Assembly (NCBI RefSeq): GCF_008806375.1
Contig: NZ_WAAT01000050.1
Coordinates: 124,001-188,000, forward strand
Origin: Pseudotamlana haliotis
GTDB taxonomy: Bacteria > Bacteroidota > Bacteroidia > Flavobacteriales > Flavobacteriaceae
Direction: 5' to 3'
DNA: 64,000 bases
Within the stretch, counting starts at the first letter, position 1. Each line of letters starts with the position of its first letter. The notes under the pieces are model-generated. The model did not search any database. It was not told the DNA's origin and was given only the letters and a program-made list of their open reading frames with translations. The position numbers were made by a program, and so were the translations under genes. Below are positions 1 through 9,025 of the stretch, piece by piece.

Positions 1-190
1 GACTTTCAATTAGGGTAATGCTTTGGCTTAAAGCGCTGATGTTTTGATTTCGAATACCTTGGAACAAATTCTTAGGAGATGCCTTTGCTTTTTTATTTGC
101 TTTAAATTTTTTGATGGCCGCGGCTTGCCCAAGTTCTGGGGTAGAATCATTGGCTTCTGAAGAAGTGCTATGTTTGCTGTGGTCTAACAC
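1..190 (-). CDS. meaB: MeaB-type G3E GTPase, N-terminal part (cut by window edge)
   Basis: Reading the minus strand from a GTG at 188-190 gives an open frame of 63 residues that runs off the window start without a stop. It ends in NISALSQSITLIES, which resembles the conserved N-terminal helix of MeaB/ArgK GTPases (pattern ALARAITLIES). Members of this family load or protect adenosylcobalamin-dependent methylmalonyl-CoA mutase. The first 40 residues are a lysine-rich, low-complexity leader. The GTPase motifs lie outside the window, so the assignment rests on this short match. No in-frame ATG is present upstream before a stop, so GTG is the best start, but it is not certain. Confidence 0.6.
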   Translation of the reverse strand, partial: MLDHSKHSTSSEANDSTPELGQAAAIKKFKANKKAKASPKNLFQGIRNQNISALSQSITLIES

Positions 191-560
191 GGATTTAAAA
201 CTTTTTATAAATGTACAAATTATGTGAAAGTGTTACGTGTTTTGTTTTTTCAGAAGAGACTTTTTGTAAATACAGTATACATGAAAACCTTTAAAGACTT
301 AAGCTACTAGCTAGGTGCTCTCAAATTCTATTTTAGATTGTGTTCTTTTGATTTCGCGGTCGAGACCGGATGCGCTATCATTGACGTGATAAGACCCTTC
401 AGATTTTTGAAACCTGAAGGGTCTGCAAAACAAAAATTTAAAACACGTCAATATCACCGTTTTTTTAAATTTTTATAGTGGGTCTCGCAAGGACAATTAC
501 AATTTAAGTGCTTTAACTCTAGAACAAAGAAGATAATACTACTTGATAAGGTTAAGTCAC
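191..560. other. Intergenic stretch without a gene
   Basis: About 370 bases lie between the divergent end of meaB and the terminator of the cupin gene. No open frame of useful length was seen. The only clear structure is the 31-base hairpin repeat at 393-423. The rest is AT-rich and unassigned. Confidence 0.6.
393..423. repeat. 31-base hairpin repeat, copy 1
   Basis: GACCCTTCAG (393-402) pairs perfectly with CTGAAGGGTC (414-423). A second copy with a longer 15-bp stem lies at 10008-10038 in another intergenic space. Same length, same arms and unrelated neighbours indicate a dispersed intergenic palindrome, not a gene-specific signal. It is not followed by a T-run, so a terminator role is not obvious. 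Confidence 0.75.
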
Positions 561-604
561 AAAAAAAAAGCGTTCATATGATGTTATCCACCACATGAAC
601 GCTT
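561..604 (-). terminator. Intrinsic terminator of the cupin gene
   Basis: AAGCGTTCAT (568-577) and ATGAACGCTT (595-604) form a perfect 10-bp stem. Read on the minus strand the hairpin is followed by an unbroken run of T (complement of A 561-569), the classic Rho-independent layout. It lies just downstream of the stop of the cupin gene at 627. Confidence 0.85.
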
Positions 605-626
605 CATATAATCGTTTATAAAAAAC

Positions 627-1001
627 TTAGTCTTTATCTCCGAAATAAGATACACCACCACCAGTTAAGAAATCTTCTCTTACTGGGCTAAATGTATCAA
701 TTAACATACCTTCTTCTAAGCAAACAGCACTGTGTAGTAAATTTGGCTCGATATAAACACCGTCACCAGCTTCTACGATTTGCTTAACACCGTCAATTTC
801 GAATTCGAATTTACCGGCAACAACGAATGTAGCTTGTGTATGGAAGTGTTGATGTGGAGCTCCTAATGCACCTTTATCAAATTTTACTTTAACCATCATA
901 ATTTGGTTATCGTAACCTAAGAATTTTCTTGATACTCCGCCACCAAGTTCTTCCCAGTCCATGTTTTTCGTAATTACGTACTTCTGACTTACTCGTTCCA
1001 T
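627..1001 (-). CDS. kdgF: KdgF-like cupin (unsaturated uronate linearising enzyme family)
   Basis: A single-domain cupin of 124 residues. The order GGGVSRKFLGYD, FDKGALGAPHQHFHTQ, VVAGKFEFEIDG, EAGDGVYIEPNLLH and a terminal SPVREDFL follows KdgF. KdgF converts 4,5-unsaturated uronates from pectin or alginate breakdown into the linear ketouronate. H50, H52, Q56 and H90 are the likely metal ligands by analogy. I start at ATG 999-1001, because it follows an A-rich leader and gives the family length. An upstream in-frame start at 1047-1049 would add 16 residues that look like translated leader (FYNKNNNK). The gene stands alone here, with its own terminator at 561-604. No polysaccharide lyase or KdgK/KdgA neighbours are in view, so the substrate is inferred. 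Confidence 0.75.
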   Translation of the reverse strand: MERVSQKYVITKNMDWEELGGGVSRKFLGYDNQIMMVKVKFDKGALGAPHQHFHTQATFVVAGKFEFEIDGVKQIVEAGDGVYIEPNLLHSAVCLEEGMLIDTFSPVREDFLTGGGVSYFGDKD

Positions 1002-1161
1002 TTTGTTATTATTTTTGTTATAAAATTTAAGTTCTATTGATTTAATCAATATAATTTATTTCTAAAATTCAAAGAAATAAATACTGGATTTTTTGAATTT
1101 TTTATGATTTGACATCATTTTTTTTAGACAAAAAATCCAAGAAATGGTAGCGTGCGTTTAG

Positions 1162-1716
1162 TTACTTCAAAGGTAATGCTATTTTTACGTTATCCCAAGC
1201 CATTGTTAAAAATAAATGGTCGGTTGAATTATCAAACGCAATAGTAAATTGTTCTACGGTAGTGTCAAGTTTTTGGACAGGAACTTCTGTGGTAATCACA
1301 TCGTAATTTGGGTCCCACATGGGTTGCATTTGTGCATTAACACCCCACTTGTATTGTTTTGAGTTGAAAATAACTGTCCAAGTAGAATCTTTTGGTACAG
1401 TCCACAGCGTGTATTTTCCTGGTTTCAAAGGCATCCCATTGATTTCAAGATCTTCGTTGGTTTCAAAAGTAGTGGCTTCGTTGGCACCTGTTCGCCATAC
1501 TTGATTGTATGGCACTAAGGCTCCAAAGATTTCACGGTCTTTCTTAAAAGGCCTGTTGTAGAAAACCTCTAGTTCTAAATCGTTTAATTTAAACTCAACG
1601 GTGTCTTCCGGACTTAATCTCGGAGCAAAAATATTTTCAACAAAAACTGAATATAAAAATAACCCTAATGCTACCACAGATAATAGTATTAAGATGCGTT
1701 TTAAAAAGGTGTTCAT
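1162..1716 (-). CDS. DUF2911 domain protein, membrane-anchored
   Basis: 184 residues with one N-terminal hydrophobic segment (about 7-28) that looks like a signal anchor, followed by a periplasmic DUF2911 domain. Typical family features are visible: VFYNRPFKKDREIFGALVPY, VWRTGANEATTFE, LKPGKYTLWTVP and a C-terminal LTMAWDNVKI strand. DUF2911 is common in Bacteroidota and has no established function. The gene is separate from its neighbours and points away from the VWA gene. Confidence 0.85.
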   Translation of the reverse strand: MNTFLKRILILLSVVALGLFLYSVFVENIFAPRLSPEDTVEFKLNDLELEVFYNRPFKKDREIFGALVPYNQVWRTGANEATTFETNEDLEINGMPLKPGKYTLWTVPKDSTWTVIFNSKQYKWGVNAQMQPMWDPNYDVITTEVPVQKLDTTVEQFTIAFDNSTDHLFLTMAWDNVKIALPLK

Positions 1717-1779
1717 ACTAATAGTGAGAATTAAATAGGTGATAAAGATAAATTAAATGGAATAACTACTAAGCTGCAA

Positions 1780-2230
1780 ACGCAGTTTTATTTGGCTTTG
1801 GTGTAAAATCAGTGAAATATGTGTCTAAAAACGCTCCGTGTGCTTCTGTGAAACCTCCGCGCACCTCTGTGTAATAATCTAGCAAGAGTAAGTAGCCAAC
1901 GATCAACAACTAACAATTTTCTCGTGAAGACGTTAAGCCGCCAAGTAGTGGTGCATAAAAATCAGTGAAAATCAGTGAAATTCATGTCTAAAAACACCTC
2001 AGTGAAACCTCTGTGTAATAATCTAGTAAGAGTAAACAACCAACAACCAACAACTAATATGTTTCTCGCGAAGATGTTAATCAGCCAAGATGTAGTACGT
2101 ATAAATTAGTGATTAATTTGTGAAATTCGTGTCTAAAAAGAACTTAGTGTAACTCAGTGAAACCACTGCGCACCTCTGTGTAATAATCTCGCAAGAGTAA
2201 GCATCCAACAACCAACAACTAACTTCACGT
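1780..2230. repeat. Degenerate tandem array of a ~150-base intergenic repeat (3 units)
   Basis: The 585-base gap 1717-2301 holds no gene. Three imperfect units are seen, each containing a CTCTGTGTAATAATCT core (starting about 1865, 2009 and 2174), then GCAAGAGTAAG or a variant, then CCAACAACCAACAACTAA. Unit spacing is about 144 and 165 bases. Between the cores lie repeated phrases such as CAGTGAAA and GTGTCTAAAAA. The same family recurs at 29790-30095. Confidence 0.75.
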
Positions 2231-2301
2231 AACAGTCTAAAACTAAAAACTAATCAACCCATTTTCATATTTCTATAAAATTATAGTATTTTTATGGAGC
2301 T

Positions 2302-3429
2302 ATGAATAATAAACAGACACTACGGAAAGGCTTTGTATTCAAAACCTTCGAAGCGCCTTATCAATCGCCTTTTGATAAACTTTTTGAAATTTTCAAAGAG
2401 TTGATTACCCATACTTCTGGCGATTTTGATGAAGCCATATCTTGGTTGCGCGAATTGGATGTGGAATACAAATTAACCACACCAGAATATACCATTGATG
2501 ATTTTATTGAAGATCTTAAAAAGAAGGGTTATATACGCGAAGAAATTAAACCAGACGGTAAAGGTGGTACAGCGATTACAGCCAAAACCGAACGCGCTAT
2601 CCGGCAGCAGGCTTTAGACCGTATTTTTGGGAATATCAAGCGTAGCGGACAAGGAAATCATATAAGTAAAAGCCTCGGAGCAGGCGATGAGCATACCGGT
2701 GATTTCAGAAACTATCAATTTGGCGATGCGCTCGATAAAGTTTCTATGACCGAGAGTTTGAAAAATGCACAAATTAGTCATGGTATTGATGATTTTACCC
2801 TTTCGGAAGACGATTTGGTGGTTGAAGAAACCTTGCATAAGTCGCAAATGAGTACCGTACTTATGATTGATATCAGTCACAGTATGATTTTATACGGTGA
2901 AGACCGCATCACACCAGCCAAAAAAGTAGCTATGGCTCTAGCCGAATTAATTACCACACGTTACCCCAAAGACACCTTAGATATTTTAGTTTTTGGAAAC
3001 GACGCTTGGCAGATTGAAATTAAGGATTTACCCTACCTTAAAGTAGGGCCTTATCATACCAATACGGTGGCTGGTTTGCAATTGGCTATGGATTTACTTC
3101 GCCGTAAACGGAATACCAACAAGCAAATTTTTATGATTACCGACGGAAAACCAAGTTGTTTAAGGCTTCCCGACGGCGAATATTATAAAAATAGTATGGG
3201 CTTAGATGCACATATCGTGAATAAATGCTATGCCATGGCCCAGCAAGCACGGCGTTTGCATATTCCAATAACCACATTCATGATAGCTCAAGACGCTTAT
3301 TTACGCCAGTTTGTTAGAGAATTTACCCATGCCAATCAAGGTAAAGCATTCTACACCGGCATTAAAGGCTTAGGCGAAATGATTTTTGAAGATTACGAAA
3401 CAAATAGAAAGAAACGAATACGAGGGTAG
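2302..3429 (+). CDS. VWA (von Willebrand factor A) domain protein, partner of the AAA+ ATPase
   Basis: 375 residues. The N-terminal ~180 residues are charged and helical without a recognised domain. The C-terminal half is a VWA fold with an intact MIDAS metal site D190-I-S192-H-S194, then a conserved strand FMITDGKP near residue 278. No signal peptide or membrane segment is seen, so it should be cytoplasmic. It is followed on the same strand by a ChlI-like AAA+ ATPase. Such MoxR/ChlI-VWA pairs act as metal-insertion or protein-remodelling machines in known families. The target of this pair is unknown. Start ATG 2302 follows a TATTTTTATGGAG leader. Confidence 0.85.
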   Translation: MNNKQTLRKGFVFKTFEAPYQSPFDKLFEIFKELITHTSGDFDEAISWLRELDVEYKLTTPEYTIDDFIEDLKKKGYIREEIKPDGKGGTAITAKTERAIRQQALDRIFGNIKRSGQGNHISKSLGAGDEHTGDFRNYQFGDALDKVSMTESLKNAQISHGIDDFTLSEDDLVVEETLHKSQMSTVLMIDISHSMILYGEDRITPAKKVAMALAELITTRYPKDTLDILVFGNDAWQIEIKDLPYLKVGPYHTNTVAGLQLAMDLLRRKRNTNKQIFMITDGKPSCLRLPDGEYYKNSMGLDAHIVNKCYAMAQQARRLHIPITTFMIAQDAYLRQFVREFTHANQGKAFYTGIKGLGEMIFEDYETNRKKRIRG

Positions 3430-3630
3430 GATGAAGTTGAATATTAAAAGTTAAATATTAAATATTAAAAGTTAAGAATTAAGAATTAAAAGTGAAAAAT
3501 GAAGAATTAAAAGTTGAAAATTTCAGGTGTCAAGTGTCAAGCTACTTAACTACCACACTCCTTAACTCCTTAACTCCTTAACTCCTTTTCAACTGTACTC
3601 CTCAACTCCTTAAAAACAACTCAACATACA
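3430..3630. repeat. Simple repeats between the VWA and AAA+ genes
   Basis: The 201-base spacer is filled with short repeated words: AAAGTTAA / ATTAAA units at 3440-3520 and four copies of CTTAACTC at about 3555-3600. The reverse complement of the latter (GAGTTAAG) recurs at 26055-26125. No gene was seen. The spacer is long for two genes expected to work together, but no terminator is visible in it. Confidence 0.7.
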
Positions 3631-5088
3631 ATGAACATAAAAACCTTAGGAGCTCTTAAAGCTTCAGAATATAAAAGTCAGTCGATAAAAGATGAATTAC
3701 GAAACAATCTCATTCAGAAAATAAAAAATAAAGAAACCACTTTTGAAGGGGTTCATGGTTATGAAAACACGGTGATTCCTGAGCTGGAACGCGCCATTTT
3801 ATCACGCCATAATATTAATTTATTAGGCTTACGCGGACAAGCAAAAACACGTTTAGCACGTTTAATGCTGAATTTATTGGATGAATATATTCCCTATGTA
3901 GAAGGTTCAGAGATTAACGATGACCCTTTGCAACCTATTTCAAGATTTGCTATAGAGTTGATAAAAGAAAAAGGAGATGATACACCCATTGCTTGGTTAC
4001 ACCGTAGCGAGCGTTTTGCAGAAAAACTAGCCACTCCCGATGTGACAGTAGCTGATATCATAGGTGATGTAGACCCAATAAAAGCGGCCAATTTAAAGTT
4101 AAGTTATGCCGATGATCGTGTGATTCACTACGGCATGATTCCTCGGGCGAACCGCTGCATTTTTGTGATTAATGAATTACCAGATTTACAGGCCCGTATT
4201 CAAGTAGCGCTATTCAATATATTACAAGAAGGTGATATTCAAATTAGAGGGTTTAAACTGCGTTTGCCTTTAGATATTCAGTTTTTATTCACGGCAAACC
4301 CTGAAGATTATACCAATAGAGGAAGTATAGTAACACCTTTAAAAGACCGTATTGGTTCGCAAATTTTAACGCATTATCCAATAAATATTGAAACAGCAAG
4401 ACAAATTACGCAACAAGAAGCAAAACTTGTGGAGTCACAGAAATCTACTGTAACAGTTCCAGATTTAGCTCGCGATTTATTAGAGCAAATTGTTTTTGAA
4501 GCCCGTGATAGTGAATATATCGACGCTAAAAGTGGTGTGAGTGCCCGATTAAGTATTACGGCTTTAGAAAATTTATTAAGCACCGCCGAGCGTCGTGCTT
4601 TAATAGCCGGTGATGAAAAAACGACCGTGCGTTTGTCTGATTTTGTGGGAGTGATTCCGTCTATAACAGGCAAAGTAGAACTAGTCTATGAAGGTGAGCA
4701 AGAAGGTGCTGCCTTAGTAGCTTTTAATTTAATAGGTGAAGCGGTAAAAACTCTATTTGTAGAATATTTTCCTGAAATAGAAAAGCTTAAAAAGCAAGAT
4801 GAAGATGGAGAGTATGATGATATTGTGTCTTGGTTTTTTAATCAAAAGGAAGGTTTTGAATTGTTAGATGATGCCAAAGACAAGGATTACCAAAACTTGT
4901 TAAACGTAATTTCGCCTTTAGATGATTTATTAGGAAAGCATCAGCCCAACCTCGCTGTTGAAGATAGTTACTTTGTGAAAGAGTTTGTGCTTTGGGCTTT
5001 AGTCGAGTTTAAGCAACTTAGTAAACATCGATTTACCGAAGGCTTGCAATTTAAAGATCCTTATGGTGGTTTTATAAGCGGAATTTAG
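3631..5088 (+). CDS. ChlI/MoxR-like AAA+ ATPase
   Basis: 485 residues. Walker A is G66-L-R-G-Q-A-K-T, the Walker B strand is CIFVINE (176-182) with Asn where Asp is usual, and FTANPEDYTNRG (from 219) carries the sensor-1 Asn. This matches the ChlI/magnesium-chelatase branch of AAA+ proteins, although no chlorophyll genes are present. The C-terminal ~200 residues are a helical lid and an acidic tail. It lies downstream of the VWA gene. The likely role is ATP-driven remodelling of a protein with the VWA protein as adaptor (inference). Whether the Asp-to-Asn change in Walker B slows hydrolysis is unknown. Confidence 0.85.
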   Translation: MNIKTLGALKASEYKSQSIKDELRNNLIQKIKNKETTFEGVHGYENTVIPELERAILSRHNINLLGLRGQAKTRLARLMLNLLDEYIPYVEGSEINDDPLQPISRFAIELIKEKGDDTPIAWLHRSERFAEKLATPDVTVADIIGDVDPIKAANLKLSYADDRVIHYGMIPRANRCIFVINELPDLQARIQVALFNILQEGDIQIRGFKLRLPLDIQFLFTANPEDYTNRGSIVTPLKDRIGSQILTHYPINIETARQITQQEAKLVESQKSTVTVPDLARDLLEQIVFEARDSEYIDAKSGVSARLSITALENLLSTAERRALIAGDEKTTVRLSDFVGVIPSITGKVELVYEGEQEGAALVAFNLIGEAVKTLFVEYFPEIEKLKKQDEDGEYDDIVSWFFNQKEGFELLDDAKDKDYQNLLNVISPLDDLLGKHQPNLAVEDSYFVKEFVLWALVEFKQLSKHRFTEGLQFKDPYGGFISGI

Positions 5089-5305
5089 TTTTGTATTGGG
5101 GTATTTCCATATTCATGGTATTAGCTGCTTATATTTTTAAATACATATTTTCATGCATGTAATATTTTTATTTCAGTAAAAATAAATTCAACAGTTAATA
5201 TCAAATCCTATAGAGGACGTTTTTATGGCTTTTTTGCGTAAATTAAGCCAATAAACCTGTTTTTTTGATTGTTTTTAGTCGAAATCAATCAAAAACGCTT
5301 AAAAA

Positions 5306-7402
5306 ATGTCTTTCTTATATATGGAAACAAACCCTGTTAATAAGAGCACCATTAAGCTCTTGTCCTTCGATATTGACAACACGTTAATAGAATTTCACAC
5401 CTACAAAAGTAATTTTCGTAAAATTTGGGAACAGTATAAACCGTCAAACGATGTGTTATTAACCTATAACACGGGACGGCTTATAGATGATGTTTTAAAT
5501 CTTATAAAAACTAAGGTTTTACCAGAGCCTGATTATATCATTTCAGGAGTAGGAACACACATTTATAATTATAAAACTAAAAGTGTTGTTAAGGAGTTTA
5601 ATGACATTTTAGATGATGGCTGGAACTTAGAAGCCGTTGAGAAAGTGGTAAAAGGCATAACGCACCCTATAAGTGATCAACCTTCTAGATTTCAACATGC
5701 TTATAAGAGAAGCTACTTTCTTCACGATGCAGAACCTGCATTAATAGAAAGTATTGAAAAGGATTTTATCAAGGCCAATATGGACATCAACCTGGTGTAC
5801 TCAGGAAACCAGTTTTTGGATGTCTTACCTAAATGGGCTAATAAAGGAAATGCTTTACAATGGTTACTTCGAAATCTCGATATAGAATTTTGTGAGGTTG
5901 TAGTCGCTGGAGATAGCGGTAATGATTCGGCTATGTTCGATTTAAAGGATGTTAAAGGTATTGTTGTAGCTAATGCTCATGAAGAACTTTATGCCTATAC
6001 CAAACACCGTCAGGTTTACCATTCAGAAAAAGAACAAGGTGATGGTATAATAGAAGGTTTGGTGTTTTATGATGTATTACCAGAAGAAGCAAACTGTGCT
6101 GTAGATGTTGATCATACCGATGATTTCTTTGTTCAGCAGGAGTTAAATAATATGGCTTCGGAAGATGAAGATGAAAAAATCGCCCTCATTAAAGAAGGCT
6201 ATAAAAAAGCGGTTGAAGCCTTAAAGAAAAACATTACGCCTCTAGGGTTTTCGGCATGTTCTATTGAAGATAATATTACCCATGGAACCGATGTTAATTA
6301 TCATAGTGTTTGGGCAAGAGACGGCGCGATTACCGTGATTGGTTCTTTACCACTTATTCATGATGAAGAGATTCATAAGTGTCAGCGTCAAACCCTCTTA
6401 ACCTTGTTAGAACACATTTCTAGAAATGGTCAGATTCCATCGAATGTGCGTATTAAAGACAATGTTCCTGATTATTCTGGTGTGGGTGGCATTTGCTCAA
6501 TTGATAGTGGTATTTGGGTGATTATAGCACTGTATGAATATGTTAATGTGACGAAAGACATCGAATTCTTAAGAACTCATATAGACGATATTAAGAAAAC
6601 CATGAATTGGCTTGGGGCTCACGATAGTAATAACGATGCTTTATTAGAAATTCCTGAAGCAGGAGATTGGACCGACTTATTCGGAAGAAGTTATAATATT
6701 CTTTACGATGAAATTTTATGGTACCGCTCTAATGTGTGTTTCGGACGCATGTTAGAAATGTTAGGCGATTCTGAACAGGCAGGAGAATACATTCGATGGT
6801 CACAAGTGATTAAAAAGGAAATCGTTCAGAATTTTTGGCCTTCCACAAAACAACAAATGTTTAATTCGGTGTCTTTTGCCGAAAAACAATTCACCCTAGG
6901 TGATACATCATATTTAATTGCACAAACCACACCTTTCGATTTTAGCTGGCGCTGTGATACTTTAGGAAATATTTTAGCTTTTCTACATGGTACAGTAGAC
7001 TCAGAAAAGGCTCATCAAACCTTCCGATTTATGTTGGGCGCTGGAGTAAATGATCCTTTTCCAGTGGCCAATGTATATCCTGTTGTGATGCCAGGTGATC
7101 CTGATTGGCGTCCCTATTATACCGTGAATCTCTTAAACTTACCAAATCACTATCATAATGGTGGTATTTGGCCTTTTGTAGGTGGTTTTTGGGTGAAGTT
7201 TGTTAATAAACTCGGCCAAAAGGAAATGGCCATTTCAGAGCTGTACAAACTAGCCTTAATTAATAAAGAGGGGATGAGTGAAGAATGGGAGTTTACTGAA
7301 TGGGCTCATGGCGTTACCGGAAAACCTATGGGTAAAGCCTATCAGGCATGGTCTGCTGCGCAGTACATTTCAGCTTGTCACGATTTAAAAATAACTAAAT
7401 AA
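5306..7402 (+). CDS. Bifunctional HAD-IIB sugar-phosphate phosphatase / GH100-like glycoside hydrolase
   Basis: 698 residues with two enzymes in one chain. Residues about 15-265 are a sucrose-phosphatase-type HAD domain: nucleophile motif D22-I-D24-N-T, LTYNTGR, a Lys in WANKGNAL, and G202-D-S-G-N-D207. Residues about 285-698 are an (alpha/alpha)6 hydrolase close to neutral invertases (GH100) and amylo-1,6-glucosidases: WARD339GAI, EAGD454WTD, DFSWRCDTLGNILAF and HYHNGGIWPFVGGFWV. The GT4 synthase starts 19 bases after the stop, so they are probably co-transcribed. The phosphatase would dephosphorylate the synthase product. The hydrolase may cleave the finished disaccharide or a polymer. Fusion of a making step to a likely breaking step is unusual. 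Substrate (sucrose, mannosylfructose or other) is not shown by sequence. Confidence 0.8.
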   Translation: MSFLYMETNPVNKSTIKLLSFDIDNTLIEFHTYKSNFRKIWEQYKPSNDVLLTYNTGRLIDDVLNLIKTKVLPEPDYIISGVGTHIYNYKTKSVVKEFNDILDDGWNLEAVEKVVKGITHPISDQPSRFQHAYKRSYFLHDAEPALIESIEKDFIKANMDINLVYSGNQFLDVLPKWANKGNALQWLLRNLDIEFCEVVVAGDSGNDSAMFDLKDVKGIVVANAHEELYAYTKHRQVYHSEKEQGDGIIEGLVFYDVLPEEANCAVDVDHTDDFFVQQELNNMASEDEDEKIALIKEGYKKAVEALKKNITPLGFSACSIEDNITHGTDVNYHSVWARDGAITVIGSLPLIHDEEIHKCQRQTLLTLLEHISRNGQIPSNVRIKDNVPDYSGVGGICSIDSGIWVIIALYEYVNVTKDIEFLRTHIDDIKKTMNWLGAHDSNNDALLEIPEAGDWTDLFGRSYNILYDEILWYRSNVCFGRMLEMLGDSEQAGEYIRWSQVIKKEIVQNFWPSTKQQMFNSVSFAEKQFTLGDTSYLIAQTTPFDFSWRCDTLGNILAFLHGTVDSEKAHQTFRFMLGAGVNDPFPVANVYPVVMPGDPDWRPYYTVNLLNLPNHYHNGGIWPFVGGFWVKFVNKLGQKEMAISELYKLALINKEGMSEEWEFTEWAHGVTGKPMGKAYQAWSAAQYISACHDLKITK

Positions 7403-7421
7403 TAACTAAAATATAGATACA

Positions 7422-8696
7422 ATGAAGTCAATATTAATGATCTCGTTGCACGGTTACGTTGCAGCACAACCAGAATTAGGAAAACCAGATACAGGCGGAC
7501 AAGTAGTTTATGTTTTAGAACTCGCCGAGCGTTTTAGTCGTTTAGGGCGTAATGTTGATTTGGTAACCCGTCAATTTGAGGAGCAGCCTGAATATGATGA
7601 GGTGAATGAAAATTATAATGTTTGGCGTATTCCTTTCGGAGGAAAAAAATTCATTCGAAAAGAAGATATGCACGACCATTTGAAGGCTTTTGTAACCAAC
7701 ACTTTAGCGGCCATTAAAAAAGAACGCAAAAAATATGATATTGTGTATTCGCATTATTGGGATGCCGGTTGGGCTGGACAAAAAATTGCTGAAGAGTTAG
7801 GTATTTCACACGTACATACGCCGCACTCACTAGGTTGGTGGAAACAGCATTCTATGGGGAGTGACATGGATGAAAAGAAAATGGAGCAGACCTACCGTTT
7901 TAAGGAACGTATTAGAAAAGAGTATTTTGTGTATCAAATGTGTAATTACGTGATTGCAACAACGCTACCTCAAGTCGATTTATTAACCCAGCAATATGAT
8001 GTGTTACCGCGTAACTGTGGCATGATTCCACCAGGAATTGATGAAAACCGATTTTACCCGGTACCTACAAAGGAAAATGATAAAATTAGACTCAAATATG
8101 ATATTCACCCTACCGATATTTTAGCCCTTGGCCGAATGGCACATAATAAAGGTTATGATTTATTAATTAAAGCATTGCCTACGGTATTTGATCTTTGTCC
8201 TGAAGCACGACTCGTTGCAGCTGTAGGTGGCGATTCCAAACAAGATCAACAAGGGGTTGAGAAATTAGTAAAGTTAGCCACAGAATTAGGTGTTGCCGAT
8301 AAAATTAAGTGGAAAAATTACATTGCCGATGAAGATTTAGCCAATGTTTATCGTTCGGCGAATATTTTTGCCATGCCTTCACGTTACGAACCTTTTGGGA
8401 TGGTAGCCATTGAAGCTATGGCCTGCGGTACACCAAGTGTCGTGACTGTTCATGGTGGTCTCTATGATTTAATTGATTTTGGAAATCAAGCCTTGTTTGC
8501 TGATCCACATCGCCCTGTGGAGTTTGGTGCTATGATGTCAATGCCTTTATTGTATCCGAATTTAAGAAATGAATTGTCTGTGGAAGGCGCTCGCTTTGCG
8601 CGTCGTAACTTTGGATGGACTGGTATTGCAAAACGTATTTTGGAGATATTCAAGAACTCCATTAATCAGCAAACCATGGAATCAAATATTTATTAA
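7422..8696 (+). CDS. GT4 glycosyltransferase, sucrose- or mannosylfructose-phosphate synthase type
   Basis: 424 residues, two Rossmann halves. The N-terminal loop ELGKPDTGGQVVYVLELA (G25-G26) is the hexose-phosphate acceptor loop of the sucrose-phosphate synthase group. HTPHSLGWWK and PPGIDENRF follow, and the EX7E donor motif is E323...E331 within EPFGMVAIEAMACG. Known relatives transfer glucose or mannose from a nucleotide sugar to fructose-6-phosphate. The wording of the N-terminus (MISLHGYVAA, PELGKPDTGG) reminds me of the mannosylfructose-phosphate synthase of Agrobacterium as much as of plant/cyanobacterial SPS, so I leave the donor open. Flanked by the phosphatase/hydrolase fusion and a fructokinase, which supports a fructose-containing disaccharide. 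Confidence 0.85.
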   Translation: MKSILMISLHGYVAAQPELGKPDTGGQVVYVLELAERFSRLGRNVDLVTRQFEEQPEYDEVNENYNVWRIPFGGKKFIRKEDMHDHLKAFVTNTLAAIKKERKKYDIVYSHYWDAGWAGQKIAEELGISHVHTPHSLGWWKQHSMGSDMDEKKMEQTYRFKERIRKEYFVYQMCNYVIATTLPQVDLLTQQYDVLPRNCGMIPPGIDENRFYPVPTKENDKIRLKYDIHPTDILALGRMAHNKGYDLLIKALPTVFDLCPEARLVAAVGGDSKQDQQGVEKLVKLATELGVADKIKWKNYIADEDLANVYRSANIFAMPSRYEPFGMVAIEAMACGTPSVVTVHGGLYDLIDFGNQALFADPHRPVEFGAMMSMPLLYPNLRNELSVEGARFARRNFGWTGIAKRILEIFKNSINQQTMESNIY

Positions 8697-9025
8697 ATTG
8701 AATGATTTCCGTTATGTAAAGGTTAAGTTCTCAGATCATACGTTTTTCAGCTAGAGCACTGCTGTTGATCTGAGATTGCGATGTCAGTTTGAGCGTAGTC
8801 GAAAGCGTTTTTAGAATGATAAACCTGAACTCAGGCCTTCTAGTGATGGTGTTCGAGCGGAGTCGAGAACATTGATGCTGTTGGTTACGACTGCGCCTGT
8901 CTTCGGATAAGCAGGCTTCATTTGACACATTGAGGAAAATTCAATTTGAGGAAGCTATTCCTAGTATAAAGATGATGAAATGCTGAAACAAATTCAGCAT
9001 GATGAAAACTAATAAAAATTAAGAC
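8697..9025. repeat. Gap with three dispersed repeat motifs
   Basis: No gene in 329 bases. It carries a variant TTGAGCGTAGTCGAAAGC (about 8789-8806), an exact TTCGAGCGGAGTCGAGAA (8852-8869), and the small palindrome TGCTGAA-N5-TTCAGCA (8981-8999). All three occur elsewhere in this window (29731, 33302, 33345, 38606). They look like dispersed intergenic repeats. The short open frames over them are spurious. Confidence 0.7.

Noticed and set aside
999-1049. Longer start of the KdgF-like gene at 1049
   Set aside because: It adds 16 residues rich in Asn/Lys from an AT-rich leader and exceeds the family length.
1780-2230. CRISPR-like array of regular units
   Set aside because: Units are ~145-165 bases, degenerate throughout, without short direct repeats and unique spacers, and no cas genes are near.
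8569-8928. Short open frames after the GT4 gene (both strands)
   Set aside because: They overlap the end of the GT4 gene or cover dispersed repeats, and their protein sequences show no fold or conservation.
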